This document shows positions 8,061 through 22,100 of a stretch of DNA of 64,000 bases, in pieces. Source of the stretch: Pterobdella sp. o SKG-2022 (Eukaryota > Annelida > Clitellata > Hirudinida > Piscicolidae); the NCBI GenBank assembly GCA_964035795.1, contig OZ038322.1, forward strand, positions 2,390,264-2,454,263, read 5' to 3'. Numbering within the stretch: the stretch's first letter is position 1; every line of letters begins with the position of its first letter. The notes below the pieces were generated by a model. It made no database searches, was not told the origin of the DNA, and saw nothing but the letters and a program-made list of their open reading frames with translations. Made by a program: the position numbers and the translations under genes.

Positions 8061-11000
8061 CGTCTGTTTGCTAACAACATTTCTTCTAATATTTTCAATA
8101 ATCTTCGGGTCGAAACTAGATTTTTTCAACAAAAAACTTGATTTCACATTAACATTTGTCGTTTTTTTTTTTTTAAGTTTCAACATGAGGAACATTTCAA
8201 GCATTTTTAGGTCAAGTCACCGCAAGGTTATGTTACCAAAACTATTTTATCAAAAGTGAGATCGGTTTTGTAAACTCACTTTCGCTTGGATTCACCGCAA
8301 ACTTCTTTTCGCTAACAACCTTTTTCCTACTAGTTTTCGTCATGTCGAAACTGGATTTTTTGTGCTCAAACTGGAGTTAATATTCTATTTTTTTTGTTAT
8401 ACTTTCTAAATTCTCAACACGAATGAGTTTTCAAGCATATATTTTTCAACTCACTCCAAGGTTCTGTTGCCAGAGCCATTTTATCACAAGTATGATTTTT
8501 TCTTTAAACATCACCTCGCTCGGAGTTACCTCAAGCGTCTGTTTGCTAAAAATATTTCTTCTAATAGTTTCAATAATCTTCGGGTCGAAACTAGATTTTT
8601 TCAACAAATAACTTGAATTACATTAACATTTGTCGTTTTTTTTTTTTGAAATTTCAACATGTGGAAAATTTCAAGCTTTTTTAGGTCAAGTCACCGCAAG
8701 TTATGTTACCAAAACTATTTTATCAAAAGTGAGATCGGTTCTTTAAACTCATTTTCGCTTGATGTCACCGCAAACTTCTTTTCGCTAACAACCTTTTTCC
8801 TACTAGTTTTCGTCATGTCGAAACTGGATTTTTTGTGCTCAAACTGGAGTTAATATTCTATTTTTTTTGTTATAATTTCATAATTCTAAACACGAATGAG
8901 TTTTCAAGCATATATTTTTCAACTCACTCCAAGGTTCTGTTGCCAGAGCCATTTTATCACAAGTATGATTTTTTCTTTAAACATCACCTCGCTCGGAGTT
9001 ACCTCAAGCGTCTGTTTGCTAAAAATATTTCTTCTAATAGTTTCAATAATCTTCGGGTCGAAACTAGATTTTTTCAACAAATAACTTGATTTTACATTGA
9101 AATTTGTCGTTTTTTTTTTTGAAATTTCAACATGTGGAAAATTTCAAGCATTTTTAGGTCAAGTCACCGCAAGGTTATGTTACCAAAACTATTTTATCAA
9201 AAGTGAGATCGGTTCTTTAAACACGCTTTCGCTTGGAGTCACCGCAAACTTCTTTTCGCTAACAACCTTTTTCCTACTAGTTTTCGTCATGTCGAAACTG
9301 GATTTTTTGTGCTCAAACTGGAGTTAATATTCTATTTTTTTTGTTATAATTTCTTAATTCTCAACACGAATGAGTTTTCAAGCATATATTTTTCAATTCA
9401 CTCCAAGGTTCTGTTGCCAGAGCCATTTTATCACAAGTATGATTTTTTCTTTAAACATCACCTCGCTCGGAGTTACCTCAAGCGTCTGTTTGCTAAAAAT
9501 ATTTCTTCTAATAGTTTCAATAATCTTCGGGTCGAAACTAGATTTTTTCAACAAATAACTTGAATTACATTAACATTTGTCGTTTTTTTTTTTGAAATTT
9601 CAACATGTGGAAAATTTCAAGCATTTTTAGGTCAAGTCACCGCAAGGTTATGTTACCAAAACTATTTTATCAAAAGTGAGATCGGTTCTTTAAACTCATT
9701 TTCGCTTGATGTCACCGCAAACTTCTTTTCGCTAACAACCTTTTTCCTACTAGTTTTCGTCATGTCGAAACTGGATTTTTTGTGCTCAAACTGGAGTTAA
9801 TATTCTATTTTTTTTGTTATAATTTCATAATTCTAAACACGAATGAGTTTTCAAGCATATATTTTTCAACTCACTCCAAGGTTCTGTTGCCAGAGCCATT
9901 TTATCACAAGTATGATTTTTTCTTTAAACATCACCTCGCTCGGAGTTACCTCAAGCGTCTGTTTGCTAAAAATATTTTTTCTAATAGTTTCAATAATCTT
10001 CGGGTCGAAACTAGATTTTTTCAACAAATAACTTGATTTCACATTAACATTTGTCGTTTTTTTTTTTTGAAATTTCAACATGAGGAAAATTTCAAGCCTT
10101 TTTAGGTCAAGTCACCGCAAGGTTATGTTACCAAAACTATTTTATCAAAAGTGAAATCGGTTCTTTAAACTCATTTTCGCTTGATGTCACCGCAAACTTC
10201 TTTTCGCTAACAACCTTTTTCCTACTAGTTTTCGTCATGTCGAAACTGGATTTTTTGTGCTCAAACTGGAGTTAATATTCTATTTTTTTTTGTTATAATT
10301 TCATAATTCTAAACACGAATGAGTTTTCAAGCATATATTTTTCAACTCACTCCAAGGTTCTGTTGCCAGAGCCATTTTATCACAAGTATGATTTTTTCTT
10401 TAAACATCACCTCGCTCGGAGTTACCTCAAGCGTCTGTTTGCTAAAAATATTTCTTCTAATAGTTTCAATAATCTTCGGGTCGAAACTAGATTTTTTCAA
10501 CAAATAACTTGATTTCACATTTCCATTTGTCTTTTTTTTTTTTGAAATTTCAACATGTGGAAAATTTCAAGCATTTTTAGGTCAAGTCACCGCAAGGTTA
10601 TGTTACCAAAACTATTTTATCAAAAGTGAGATCGGTTATGTAAACTCACTTTCGCTTGGATTCACCGCAAACTTCTTTTCGCTAACAACCTTTTTCCTAC
10701 CAGTTTTCGTCATGTCGAAACTGGATTTTTTGTGCTCAAACTGGAGTTAATATTCTATTTTTTTTGTTATACTTTCTAAATTCTCAACACGAATGAGTTT
10801 TCAAGCATATATTTTTCAACTCACTCCAAGGTTCTGTTTCCAGAGCCATTTTATCAAAAGTATGATTTTTTCTTTAAACATCACCTCGCTCGGAGTTACC
10901 TTAAGCGTCTGTTTGCTAACAACATTTCTTCTAATATTTTCAATAATCTTCGGGTCGAAACTAGATTTTTTCAACAAAAAACTTGATTTCACATTAACAT

Positions 11001-11240
11001 TTGTCGTTTTTTTTTTTTTAAGTTTCAACATGAGGAACATTTCAAGCATTTTTAGGTCAAGTCACCGCAAGGTTATGTTACCAAAACTATTTTATCAAAA
11101 GTGAGATCGGTTTTGTAAACTCACTTTCGCTTGGATTCACCGCAAACTTCTTTTCGCTAACAACCTTTTTCCTACCAGTTTTCGTCATATCGAAACTGAA
11201 TTTTTTGTGCTCAAACTGGAGTTAATATTCTCTTTTTTTT
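8061..11240 (+). repeat. Block 3: mosaic of earlier classes
   Basis: Landmarks 8423, 8896, 9370, 9843, 10319 and 10793. Monomers of several classes are interleaved. The junction at 8640-8710 repeats the AAGCTT plus CGCAAGTTATG combination of 2497-2545. About 9,560-10,515 matches about 1,030-1,980 at offset 8,533, including CATGAGG with GCCTTTTTAGG and a 9-T tract in half B. A variant with CTAACAACATTTCTTCTAATATTTTC appears near 8070 and again near 10915. After 10515 the bases CACATTTCCATTTGTCTT are unique to one copy. The interleaving points to repeated exchange between blocks. Confidence 0.8.
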
Positions 11241-14200
11241 GTTATAATTTCTAAATTCCCAACACGAATGAGTTTTCAAGCATATATTTTTCAACTCACT
11301 CCAAGGTTCTGTTGCCAGAGCCATTTTATCAAAAGTATGATTTTTTCTTTAAACATCACCTCGCTCGGAGTTACCTCAAGCGTCTGTTTGCTAACAACAT
11401 TTCTTCTAATAGTTTCAATAATCTTCGGGTCGAAACTAGATTTTTTCAACAAATAACTTGATTTTACATTAACATTTGTCGTTTTTTTTTTTGAAATTTC
11501 AACATGAGGAACATTTCAAGCATTTTTAGGTCAAGTCACCGCAAGGTTATGTTACCAAAACTATTTTATCAAAAGTGAGGTCGGTTTTGTAAACTCACTT
11601 TCGCTTGGATTCACCGCAAACTTCTTTTCGCTAACAACCTTTTTCCTACTTGTTTTCGTCATGTCAAAACTGGATTTTTTGTGCTCAAACTGGAGTTAAT
11701 ATTCTATTTTTTTTGTTATAATTTCTTAATTCTCAACACGAATGAGTTTTCAAGCATATATTTTTCAACTCACTCCAAGGTTCTGTTGCCAGAGCCATTT
11801 TATCACAAGTATGATTTTTTCTTTAAACATCACCTCGCTCGGAGTTACCTCAAGCGTCTGTTTGCTAAAAATATTTCTTCTAATAGTTTCAATAATCTTC
11901 GGGTCGAAACTAGATTTTTTCAACAAATAACTTGATTTCACATTAACATTTGTCGTTTTTTTTTTTGAAATTTCAACATGAGGAAAATTTCAAGCCTTTT
12001 TAGGTCAAGTCACCGCAAGGTTATGTTACCAAAACTATTTTATCAAAAGTGAGATCGGTTTTTTAAACTCACTTTCGCTTGGAGTCACCGCAAACTTCTT
12101 TTCGCTAACAACCTTTTTCCTACCAGTTTTCGTCATATCGAAACTGAATTTTTTGTGCTCAAACTGGAGTTAATATTCTCTTTTTTTTGTTATAATTTCT
12201 AAATTCCCAACACGAATGAGTTTTCAAGCATATATTTTTCAACTCACTCCAAGGTTCTGTTGCCAGAGCCATTTTATCAAAAGTATGATTTTTTCTTTAA
12301 ACATCACCTCGCTCGGAGTTACCTCAAGCGTCTGTTTGCTAACAACATTTCTTCTAATAGTTTCAATAATCTTCGGGTCGAAACTAGATTTTTTCAACAA
12401 ATAACTTGATTTTACATTAACATTTGTCGTTTTTTTTTTTGAAATTTCAACATGAGGAACATTTCAAGCATTTTTAGGTCAAGTCACCGCAAGGTTATGT
12501 TACCAAAACTATTTTATCAAAAGTGAGGTCGGTTTTGTAAACTCACTTTCGCTTGGATTCACCGCAAACTTCTTTTCGCTAACAACCTTTTTCCTACTTG
12601 TTTTCGTCATGTCAAAACTGGATTTTTTGTGCTCAAACTGGAGTTAATATTCTATTTTTTTTGTTATAATTTCTTAATTCTCAACACGAATGAGTTTTCA
12701 AGCATATATTTTTCAACTCACTCCAAGGTTCTGTTGCCAGAGCCATTTTATCACAAGTATGATTTTTTCTTTAAACATCACCTCGCTCGGAGTTACCTCA
12801 AGCGTCTGTTTGCTAAAAATATTTCTTCTAATAGTTTCAATAATCTTCAGGTCGAAACTAGATATTTTCAACAAATAACTTGATTTCACATTAACATTTG
12901 TCGTTTTTTTTTTTGAAATTTCAACATGAGGAAAATTTCAAGCATTTTTAGGTCAAGTCACCGCAAGATTATGTTACCAAAACTATTTTATCAAAAGTAA
13001 GATTGGTTCTTTAAACACGCTTTCGCTTGGAGTCACCGCGAACTTCTTTTCGCTAACAACCTTTTTCCTACTAGTTTTCGTCATGTCGAAACTGGATTTT
13101 TTGTGCTCAAACTGGAGTTAATATTCTATTTTTTTTATACTTTCTAAATTCTCAACACGAATGAGTTTTCAAGCATATAGTTTTCAACTCACTCCAAGGT
13201 TCTGTTGCCAGAGCCATTTTATCAAAAGTATGATTTTTTCTTTAAACATCACCTCGCTCGGAGTTACCTCAAGCGTCTGTTTGCTAACAACATTTCTTCT
13301 AATAGTTTCAATAATCTTCGGGTCGAAACTAGATTTTTTCAACAAATAACTTGATTTTACATTAACATTTGTCGTTTTTTTTTTTGAAATTTCAACATGA
13401 GGAACATTTCAAGCATTTTTAGGTCAAGTCACCGCAAGGTTATGTTACCAAAACTATTTTATCAAAAGTGAGGTCGGTTTTGTAAACTCACTTTCGCTTG
13501 GATTCACCGCAAACTTCTTTTCGCTAACAACCTTTTTCCTACTTGTTTTCGTCATGTCAAAACTGGATTTTTTGTGCTCAAACTGGAGTTAATATTCTAT
13601 TTTTTTTGTTATAATTTCTTAATTCTCAACACGAATGAGTTTTCAAGCATATATTTTTCAACTCACTCCAAGGTTCTGTTGCCAGAGCCATTTTATCACA
13701 AGTATGATTTTTTCTTTAAACATCACCTCGCTCGGAGTTACCTCAAGCGTCTGTTTGCTAAAAATATTTCTTCTAATAGTTTCAATAATCTTCAGGTCGA
13801 AACTAGATCTTTTCAACAAATAACTTGATTTCACATTAACATTTGTCGTTTTTTTTTTTGAAATTTCAACATGAGGAAAATTTCAAGCATTTTTAGGTCA
13901 AGTCACCGCAAGATTATGTTACCAAAACTATTTTATCAAAAGTAAGATTGGTTCTTTAAACACGCTTTCGCTTGGAGTCACCGCGAACTTCTTTTCGCTA
14001 ACAACCTTTTTCCTACTAGTTTTCGTCATGTCGAAACTGGATTTTTTGTGCTCAAACTGGAGTTAATATTCTATTTTTTTTATACTTTCTAAATTCTCAA
14101 CACGAATGAGTTTTCAAGCATATAGTTTTCAACTCACTCCAAGGTTCTGTTGCCAGAGCCATTTTATCAAAAGTATGATTTTTTCTTTAAACATCACCTC

Positions 14201-17200
14201 GCTCGGAGTTACCTCAAGCGTCTGTTTGCTAACAACATTTCTTCTAATAGTTTCAATAATCTTCGGGTCGAAACTAGATTTTTTCAACAAAAAACTTCAT
14301 TTTACATTTAATTTGTCTTTTTTTTTTTTAAATTCCAACATGAGGAACATTTCAAGCATTTTTAGGTCAAGTCACCGCAAGGTTATGTTACCAAAACTAT
14401 TTTATCAAAAGTGAGATCGGTTTTGTAAACTCACTTTCGCTTGGATTCACCGCAAACTTCTTTTCGCTAACAACCTTTTTCCTACTTGTTTTCGTCATGT
14501 CAAAACTGGATTTTTTGTGCTCAAACTGGAGTTAATATTCTCTTTTTTTTGTTATAATTCTTAATTCTCAACACGAATGAGTTTTCAAGCATATATTTTT
14601 CAATTCACTCCAAGGTTCTGTTGCCAGAGCCATTTTATCACAAGTATGATTTTTTCTTTAAACATCACCTCGCTCGGAGTTACCTCAAGCGTCTGTTTGC
14701 TAAAAATATTTCTTCTAATAGTTTCAATAATCTTCGGGTCGAAACTAGATTTTTTCAACAAATAACTTGATTTCACATTAACATTTGTCGTTTTTTTTTT
14801 TGAAATTTCAACATGAGGAAAATTTCAAGCCTTTTTAGGTCAAGTCACCGCAAGGTTATGTTACCAAAACTATTTTATCAAAAGTGAGATCGGTTTTTTA
14901 AACTCACTTTCGCTTGGAGTCACCGCAAACTTCTTTTCGCTAACAACCTTTTTCCTACTAGTTTTCGTCATGTCGAAACTGGATTTTTTGTGCTCAAACT
15001 GGAGTTAATATTCTATTTTTTTTGTTATAATTTCTTAATTCTCAACACGAATGAGTTTTCAAGCATATATTTTTCAATTCACTCCAAGGTTCTGTTGCCA
15101 GAGCCATTTTATCACAAGTATGATTTTTTCTTTAAACATCACCTCGCTCGGAGTTACCTCAAGCGTCTGTTTGCTAAAAATATTTCTTCTAATAGTTTCA
15201 ATAATCTTCAGGTCGAAACTAGATATTTTCAACAAATAACTTGATTTCACATTAACATTTGTCGTTTTTTTTTTTGAAATTTCAACATGAGGAAAATTTC
15301 AAGCATTTTTAGGTCAAGTCACCGCAAGATTATGTTACCAAAACTATTTTATCAAAAGTAAGATTGGTTCTTTAAACACGCTTTCGCTTGGAGTCACCGC
15401 GAACTTCTTTTCGCTAACAACCTTTTTCCTACTAGTTTTCGTCATGTCGAAACTGGATTTTTTGTGCTCAAACTGGAGTTAATATTCTATTTTTTTTGTT
15501 ATACTTTCTAAATTCTCAACACGAATGAGTTTTCAAGCATATATTTTTCAACTCACTCCAAGGTTCTGTTGCCAGAGCCATTTTATCAAAAGTATGATTT
15601 TTTCTTTAAACATCACCTCGCTCGGAGTTACCTCAAGCGTCTGTTTGCTAACAACATTTCTTCTAATAGTTTCAATAATCTTCGGGTCGAAACTAGATTT
15701 TTTCAACAAAAAACTTCATTTTACATTTAATTTGTCTTTTTTTTTTTCAAATTCAACATGAGGAACATTTCAAGCATTTTTAGGTCAAGTCACCGCAAGG
15801 TTATGTTACCAAAACTATTTTATCAAAAGTGAGATCGGTTTTGTAAACTCACTTTCGCTTGGATTCACCGCAAACTTCTTTTCGCTAACAACCTTTTTCC
15901 TACTTGTTTTCGTCATGTCAAAACTGGATTTTTTGTGCTCAAACTGGAGTTAATATTCTATTTTTTTTGTTATAATTTCTTAATTCTCAACACGAATGAG
16001 TTTTCAAGCATATATTTTTCAATTCACTCCAAGGTTCTGTTGCCAGAGCCATTTTATCACAAGTATGATTTTTTCTTTAAACATCACCTCGCTCGGAGTT
16101 ACCTCAAGCGTCTGTTTGCTAAAAATATTTCTTCTAATAGTTTCAATAATCTTCGGGTCGAAACTAGATTTTTTCAACAAATAACTTGATTTCACATTAA
16201 CATTTGTCGTTTTTTTTTTTGAAATTTCAACATGAGGAAAATTTCAAGCCTTTTTAGGTCAAGTCACCGCAAGGTTATGTTACCAAAACTATTTTATCAA
16301 AAGTGAGATCGGTTTTTTAAACTCACTTTCGCTTGGAGTCACCGCAAACTTCTTTTCGCTAACAACCTTTTTCCTACTAGTTTTCGTCATGTCGAAACTG
16401 AATTTTTTGTGCTCAAACTGGAGTTAATATTCTCTTTTTTTTGTTATAATTTCTAAATTCCCAACACGAATGAGTTTTCAAGCATATATTTTTCAACTCA
16501 CTCCAAGGTTCTGTTGCCAGAGCCATTTTATCACAAGTATGATTTTTTCTTTAAACATCACCTCGCTCGGAGTTACCTCAAGCGTCTGTTTGCTAACAAC
16601 ATTTCTTCTAATAGTTTCAATAATCTTCGGGTCGAAACTAGATTTTTTCAACAAAAAACTTCATTTTACATTTAATTTGTCTTTTTTTTTTTCAAATTCA
16701 ACATGAGGAACATTTCAAGCATTTTTAGGTCAAGTCACCGCAAGGTTATGTTACCAAAACTATTTTATCAAAAGTGAGATCGGTTTTGTAAACTCACTTT
16801 CGCTTGGATTCACCGCAAACTTCTTTTCGCTAACAACCTTTTTCCTACTTGTTTTCGTCATGTCAAAACTGGATTTTTTGTGCTCAAACTGGAGTTAATA
16901 TTCTATTTTTTTTGTTATAATTTCTTAATTCTCAACACGAATGAGTTTTCAAGCATATATTTTTCAATTCACTCCAAGGTTCTGTTGCCAGAGCCATTTT
17001 ATCACAAGTATGATTTTTTCTTTAAACATCACCTCGCTCGGAGTTACCTCAAGCGTCTGTTTGCTAAAAATATTTCTTCTAATAGTTTCAATAATCTTCG
17101 GGTCGAAACTAGATTTTTTCAACAAATAACTTGATTTCACATTAACATTTGTCGTTTTTTTTTTTGAAATTTCAACATGAGGAAAATTTCAAGCCTTTTT

Positions 17201-19190
17201 AGGTCAAGTCACCGCAAGGTTATGTTACCAAAACTATTTTATCAAAAGTGAGATCGGTTTTTTAAACTCACTTTCGCTTGGAGTCACCGCAAACTTCTTT
17301 TCGCTAACAACCTTTTTCCTACTAGTTTTCGTCATGTCGAAACTGAATTTTTTGTGCTCAAACTGGAGTTAATATTCTATTTTTTTTGTTATACTTTCTA
17401 AATTCTCAACACGAATGAGTTTTCAAGCATATATTTTTCAACTCACTCCAAGGTTCTGTTGCCAGAGCCATTTTATCAAAAGTATGATTTTTTCTTTAAA
17501 CATCACCTCGCTCGGAGTTACCTCAAGCGTCTGTTTGCTAACAACATTTCTTTTAATAGTTTCAATAATCTTCGGGTCGAAACTAGATTTTTTCAACAAA
17601 AAACTTCAATTTACATTTAATTTGTCTTTTTTTTTTTTTAAATTCCAACATGAGGAACATTTCAAGCATTTCTAGGTCAAGTCACCGCAAGGTTATGTTA
17701 CCAAAACTATTTTATCAAAAGTGAGATCGGTTTTTTAAACTCACTTTCGCTTGGAGTCACCGCAAACTTCTTTTCGATAACAACCTTTTTCCTACCAGTT
17801 TTCGTCATATCGAAACTGAATTTTTTGTGCTCAAACTGGAGTTAATATTCTATTTTTTTTGTTATACTTTCTAAATTCTCAACACGAATGAGTTTTCAAG
17901 CATATATTTTTCAACTCACTCCAAGGTTCTGTTGCCAGAGCCATTTTATCAAAAGTATGATTTTTTCTTTAAACATCACCTCGCTCGGAGTTACCTCAAG
18001 CGTCTGTTTGCTAACAACATTTCTTCTAATAGTTTCAATAATCTTCGGGTCGAAACTAGATTTTTTCAACAAATAACTTGATTTTACATTAACATTTGTC
18101 GTTTTTATTTTTGAAATTTCAACATGAGGAACATTTCAAGCATTTTTAGGTCAAGTCACCGCAAGGTTATGTTACCAAAACTATTTTATCAAAAGTGAGG
18201 TCGGTTTTGTAAACTCACTTTCGCTTGGATTCACCGCAAACTTCTTTTCGCTAACAACCTTTTTCCTACTTGTTTTCGTCATGTCGAAACTGGATTTTTT
18301 GTGCTCAAACTGGAGTTAATATTCTATTTTTTTTGTTATAATTTCTTAATTCTCAACACGAATGAGTTTTCAAGCATATATTTTTCAATTCACTCCAAGG
18401 TTCTGTTGCCAGAGCCATTTTATCACAAGTATGATTTTTTCTTTAAACATCACCTCGCTCGGAGTTACCTCAAGCGTCTGTTTGCTAAAAATATTTCTTC
18501 TAATAGTTTCAATAATCTTCGGGTCGAAACTAGATTTTTTCAACAAATAACTTGATTTCACATTAACATTTGTCGTTTTTTTTTTTGAAATTTCAACATG
18601 AGGAAAATTTCAAGCCTTTTTAGGTCAAGTCACCGCAAGGTTATGTTACCAAAACTATTTTATCAAAAGTGAGATCGGTTTTTTAAACTCACTTTCGCTT
18701 GGAGTCACCGCAAACTTCTTTTCGCTAACAACCTTTTTCCTACTAGTTTTCGTCATGTCGAAACTGGATTTTTTGTGCTCAAACTGGAGTTAATATTCTA
18801 TTTTTTTTGTTATAATTTCTTAATTCTCAACACGAATGAGTTTTCAAGCATATATTTTTCAATTCACTCCAAGGTTCTGTTGCCAGAGCCATTTTATCAC
18901 AAGTATGATTTTTTCTTTAAACATCACCTCGCTCGGAGTTACCTCAAGCGTCTGTTTGCTAAAAATATTTCTTCTAATAGTTTCAATAATCTTCGGGTCG
19001 AAACTAGATATTTTCAACAAATAACTTGATTTCACATTAACATTTGTCGTTTTTTTTTTTGAAATTTCAACGTGAGGAAAATTTCAAGCATTTTTAGGTC
19101 AAGTCACCGCAAGATTATGTTACCAAAACTATTTTATCAAAAGTAAGATTGGTTCTTTAAACACGCTTTCGCTTGGAGTCACCGCGAACT
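11241..19190 (+). repeat. Block 4: 945-948-bp dimeric higher-order repeat
   Basis: Landmarks 11268, 11742, 12216, 12690, 13161, 13635, 14106, 14577, 15051, 15525, 15996, 16470, 16941, 17415, 17888, 18362 and 18836. Two monomer types alternate for most of the block: one with GCTAAAAATATTTC and one with GCTAACAACATTTC. Spacing between like types is 948 bp at the left (11268 to 12216, 11742 to 12690) and 945 bp from 12690 to 17415. Two monomers (near 13135 and 14080) lack GTT before ATACTTTC, giving 471-bp units. TTTCAAATTCAAC occurs only at about 15746 and 16691, 945 bp apart, confirming local copying. The GATTGG...CCGCGAAC half-B allele first appears here (about 12960). GTCAAAACTGG, a change at a CpG, is shared by six monomers in this block. 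Confidence 0.85.
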
Positions 19191-22100
19191 TCTTTTCGCT
19201 AACAACCTTTTTCCTACTAGTTTTCGTCATGTCGAAACTGGATTTTTTGTGCTCAAACTGGAGTTAATATTCTATTTTTTTTGTTATACTTTCTAAATTC
19301 TCAACACGAATGAGTTTTCAAGCATATATTTTTCAACTCACTCCAAGGTTCTGTTGCCAGAGCCATTTTATCAAAAGTATGATTTTTTCTTTAAACATCA
19401 CCTCGCTCGGAGTTACCTCAAGCGTCTGTTTGCTAACAACATTTCTTCTAATAGTTTCAATAATCTTCGGGTCGAAACTAGATTTTTTCAACAAAAAACT
19501 TCATTTTACATTAACATTTGTCTTTTTTTTTTTTTGAAATTTCAACATGAGAAAAATTTCAAGCATTTCTAGGTCAAGTCACCGCAAGGTTATGTTACCA
19601 AAACTATTTTATCAAAAGTGAGATCGGTTTTGTAAACTCACTTTCGCTTGGATTCATTGCAAACTTCTTTTCGCTAACAACCTTTTTCCTACTTGTTTTC
19701 GTCATGTCGAAACTGGATTTTTTGTGCTCAAACTGGAGTTAATATTCTATTTTTTTTGTTATACTTTCTAAATTCTCAACACGAATGAGTTTTCAAGCAT
19801 ATATTTTTCAACTCACTCCAAGGTTCTGTTGCCAGAGCCATTTTATCACAAGTATGATTTTTTCTTTAAACATCACCTCGCTCGGAGTTACCTCAAGCGT
19901 CTGTTTGCTAAAAATATTTCTTCTAATAGTTTCAATAATCTTCAGGTCGAAACTAGATATTTTCAACAAATAACTTGATTTCACATTATCATTTGTCGTT
20001 TTTTTTTTTGAAATTTCAACATGAGGAAAATTTCAAGCATTTTTAGGTCAAGTCACCGCAAGATTATGTTACCAAAACTATTTTATCAAAAGTAAGATTG
20101 GTTCTTTAAACACGCTTTCGCTTGGAGTCACCGCGAACTTCTTTTCGCTAACAACCTTTTTCCTACTAGTTTTCGTCATGTCGAAACTGGATTTTTTGTG
20201 CTCAAACTGGAGTTAATATTCTATTTTTTTTGTTATACTTTCTAAATTCTCAACACGAATGAGTTTTCAAGCATATATTTTTCAACTCACTCCAAGGTTC
20301 TGTTGCCAGAGCCATTTTATCAAAAGTATGATTTTTTCTTTAAACATCACCTCGCTCGGAGTTACCTCAAGCGTCTGTTTGCTAACAACATTTCTTTTAA
20401 TAGTTTCAATAATCTTCGGGTCGAAACTAGATTTTTTCAACAAAAAACTTCAATTTACATTTAATTTGTCTTTTTTTTTTTTTAAATTCCAACATGAGGA
20501 ACATTTCAAGCATTTCTAGGTCAAGTCACCGCAAGGTTATGTTACCAAAACTATTTTATCAAAAGTGAGATCGGTTTTGTAAACTCACTTTCGCTTGGAT
20601 TCACCGCAAACTTCTTTTCGCTAACAACCTTTTTCCTACTTGTTTTCGTCATGTCGAAACTGGATTTTTTGTGCTCAAACTGGAGTTAATATTCTATTTT
20701 TTTTGTTATAATTTCTTAATTCTCAACACGAATGAGTTTTCAAGCATATATTTTTCAATTCACTCCAAGGTTCTGTTGCCAGAGCCATTTTATCACAAGT
20801 ATGATTTTTTCTTTAAACATCACCTCGCTCGGAGTTACCTCAAGCGTCTGTTTGCTAAAAATATTTCTTCTAATAGTTTCAATAATCTTCGGGTCGAAAC
20901 TAGATTTTTTCAACAAATAACTTGATTTCACATTAACATTTGTCGTTTTTTTTTTTGAAATTTCAACATGAGGAAAATTTCAAGCATTTTTAGGTCAAGT
21001 CACCGCAAGGTTATGTTACCAAAACTATTTTATCAAAAGTGAGATCGGTTTTGTAAACTCACTTTCGCTTGGATTCACCGCAAACTTCTTTTCGCTAACA
21101 ACCTTTTTCCTACTTGTTTTCGTCATGTCGAAACTGGATTTTTTGTGCTCAAACTGGAGTTAATATTCTATTTTTTTTGTTATAATTTCTTAATTCTCAA
21201 CACGAATGAGTTTTCAAGCATATATTTTTCAATTCACTCCAAGGTTCTGTTGCCAGAGCCATTTTATCACAAGTATGATTTTTTCTTTAAACATCACCTC
21301 GCTCGGAGTTACCTCAAGCGTCTGTTTGCTAAAAATATTTCTTCTAATAGTTTCAATAATCTTCGGGTCGAAACTAGATTTTTTCAACAAATAACTTGAT
21401 TTCACATTAACATTTGTCGTTTTTTTTTTTGAAATTTCAACATGAGGAACATTTCAAGCATTTCTAGGTCAAGTCACCGCAAGGTTATGTTACCAAAACT
21501 ATTTTATCAAAAGTGAGATCGGTTTTGTAAACTCACTTTCGCTTGGATTCACCGCAAACTTCTTTTCGCTAACAACCTTTTTCCTACTTGTTTTCGTCAT
21601 GTCGAAACTGGATTTTTTGTGCTCAAACTGGAGTTAATATTCTATTTTTTTTGTTATAATTTCTTAATTCTCAACACGAATGAGTTTTCAAGCATATATT
21701 TTTCAATTCACTCCAAGGTTCTGTTGCCAGAGCCATTTTATTACAAGTATGATTTTTTCTTTAAACATCACCTCGCTCGGAGTTACCTCAAGCGTCTGTT
21801 TGCTAAAAATATTTCTTCTAATAGTTTCAATAATCTTCGGGTCGAAACTAGATTTTTTCAACAAATAACTTGATTTCACATTAACATTTGTCGTTTTTTT
21901 TTTTGAAATTTCAACATGAGGAAAATTTCAAGCATTTTTAGGTCAAGTCACCGCAAGGTTATGTTACCAAAACTATTTTATCAAAAGTGAGATCGGTTTT
22001 GTAAACTCACTTTCGCTTGGATTCACCGCAAACTTCTTTTCGCTAACAACCTTTTTCCTACTTGTTTTCGTCATGTCGAAACTGGATTTTTTGTGCTCAA

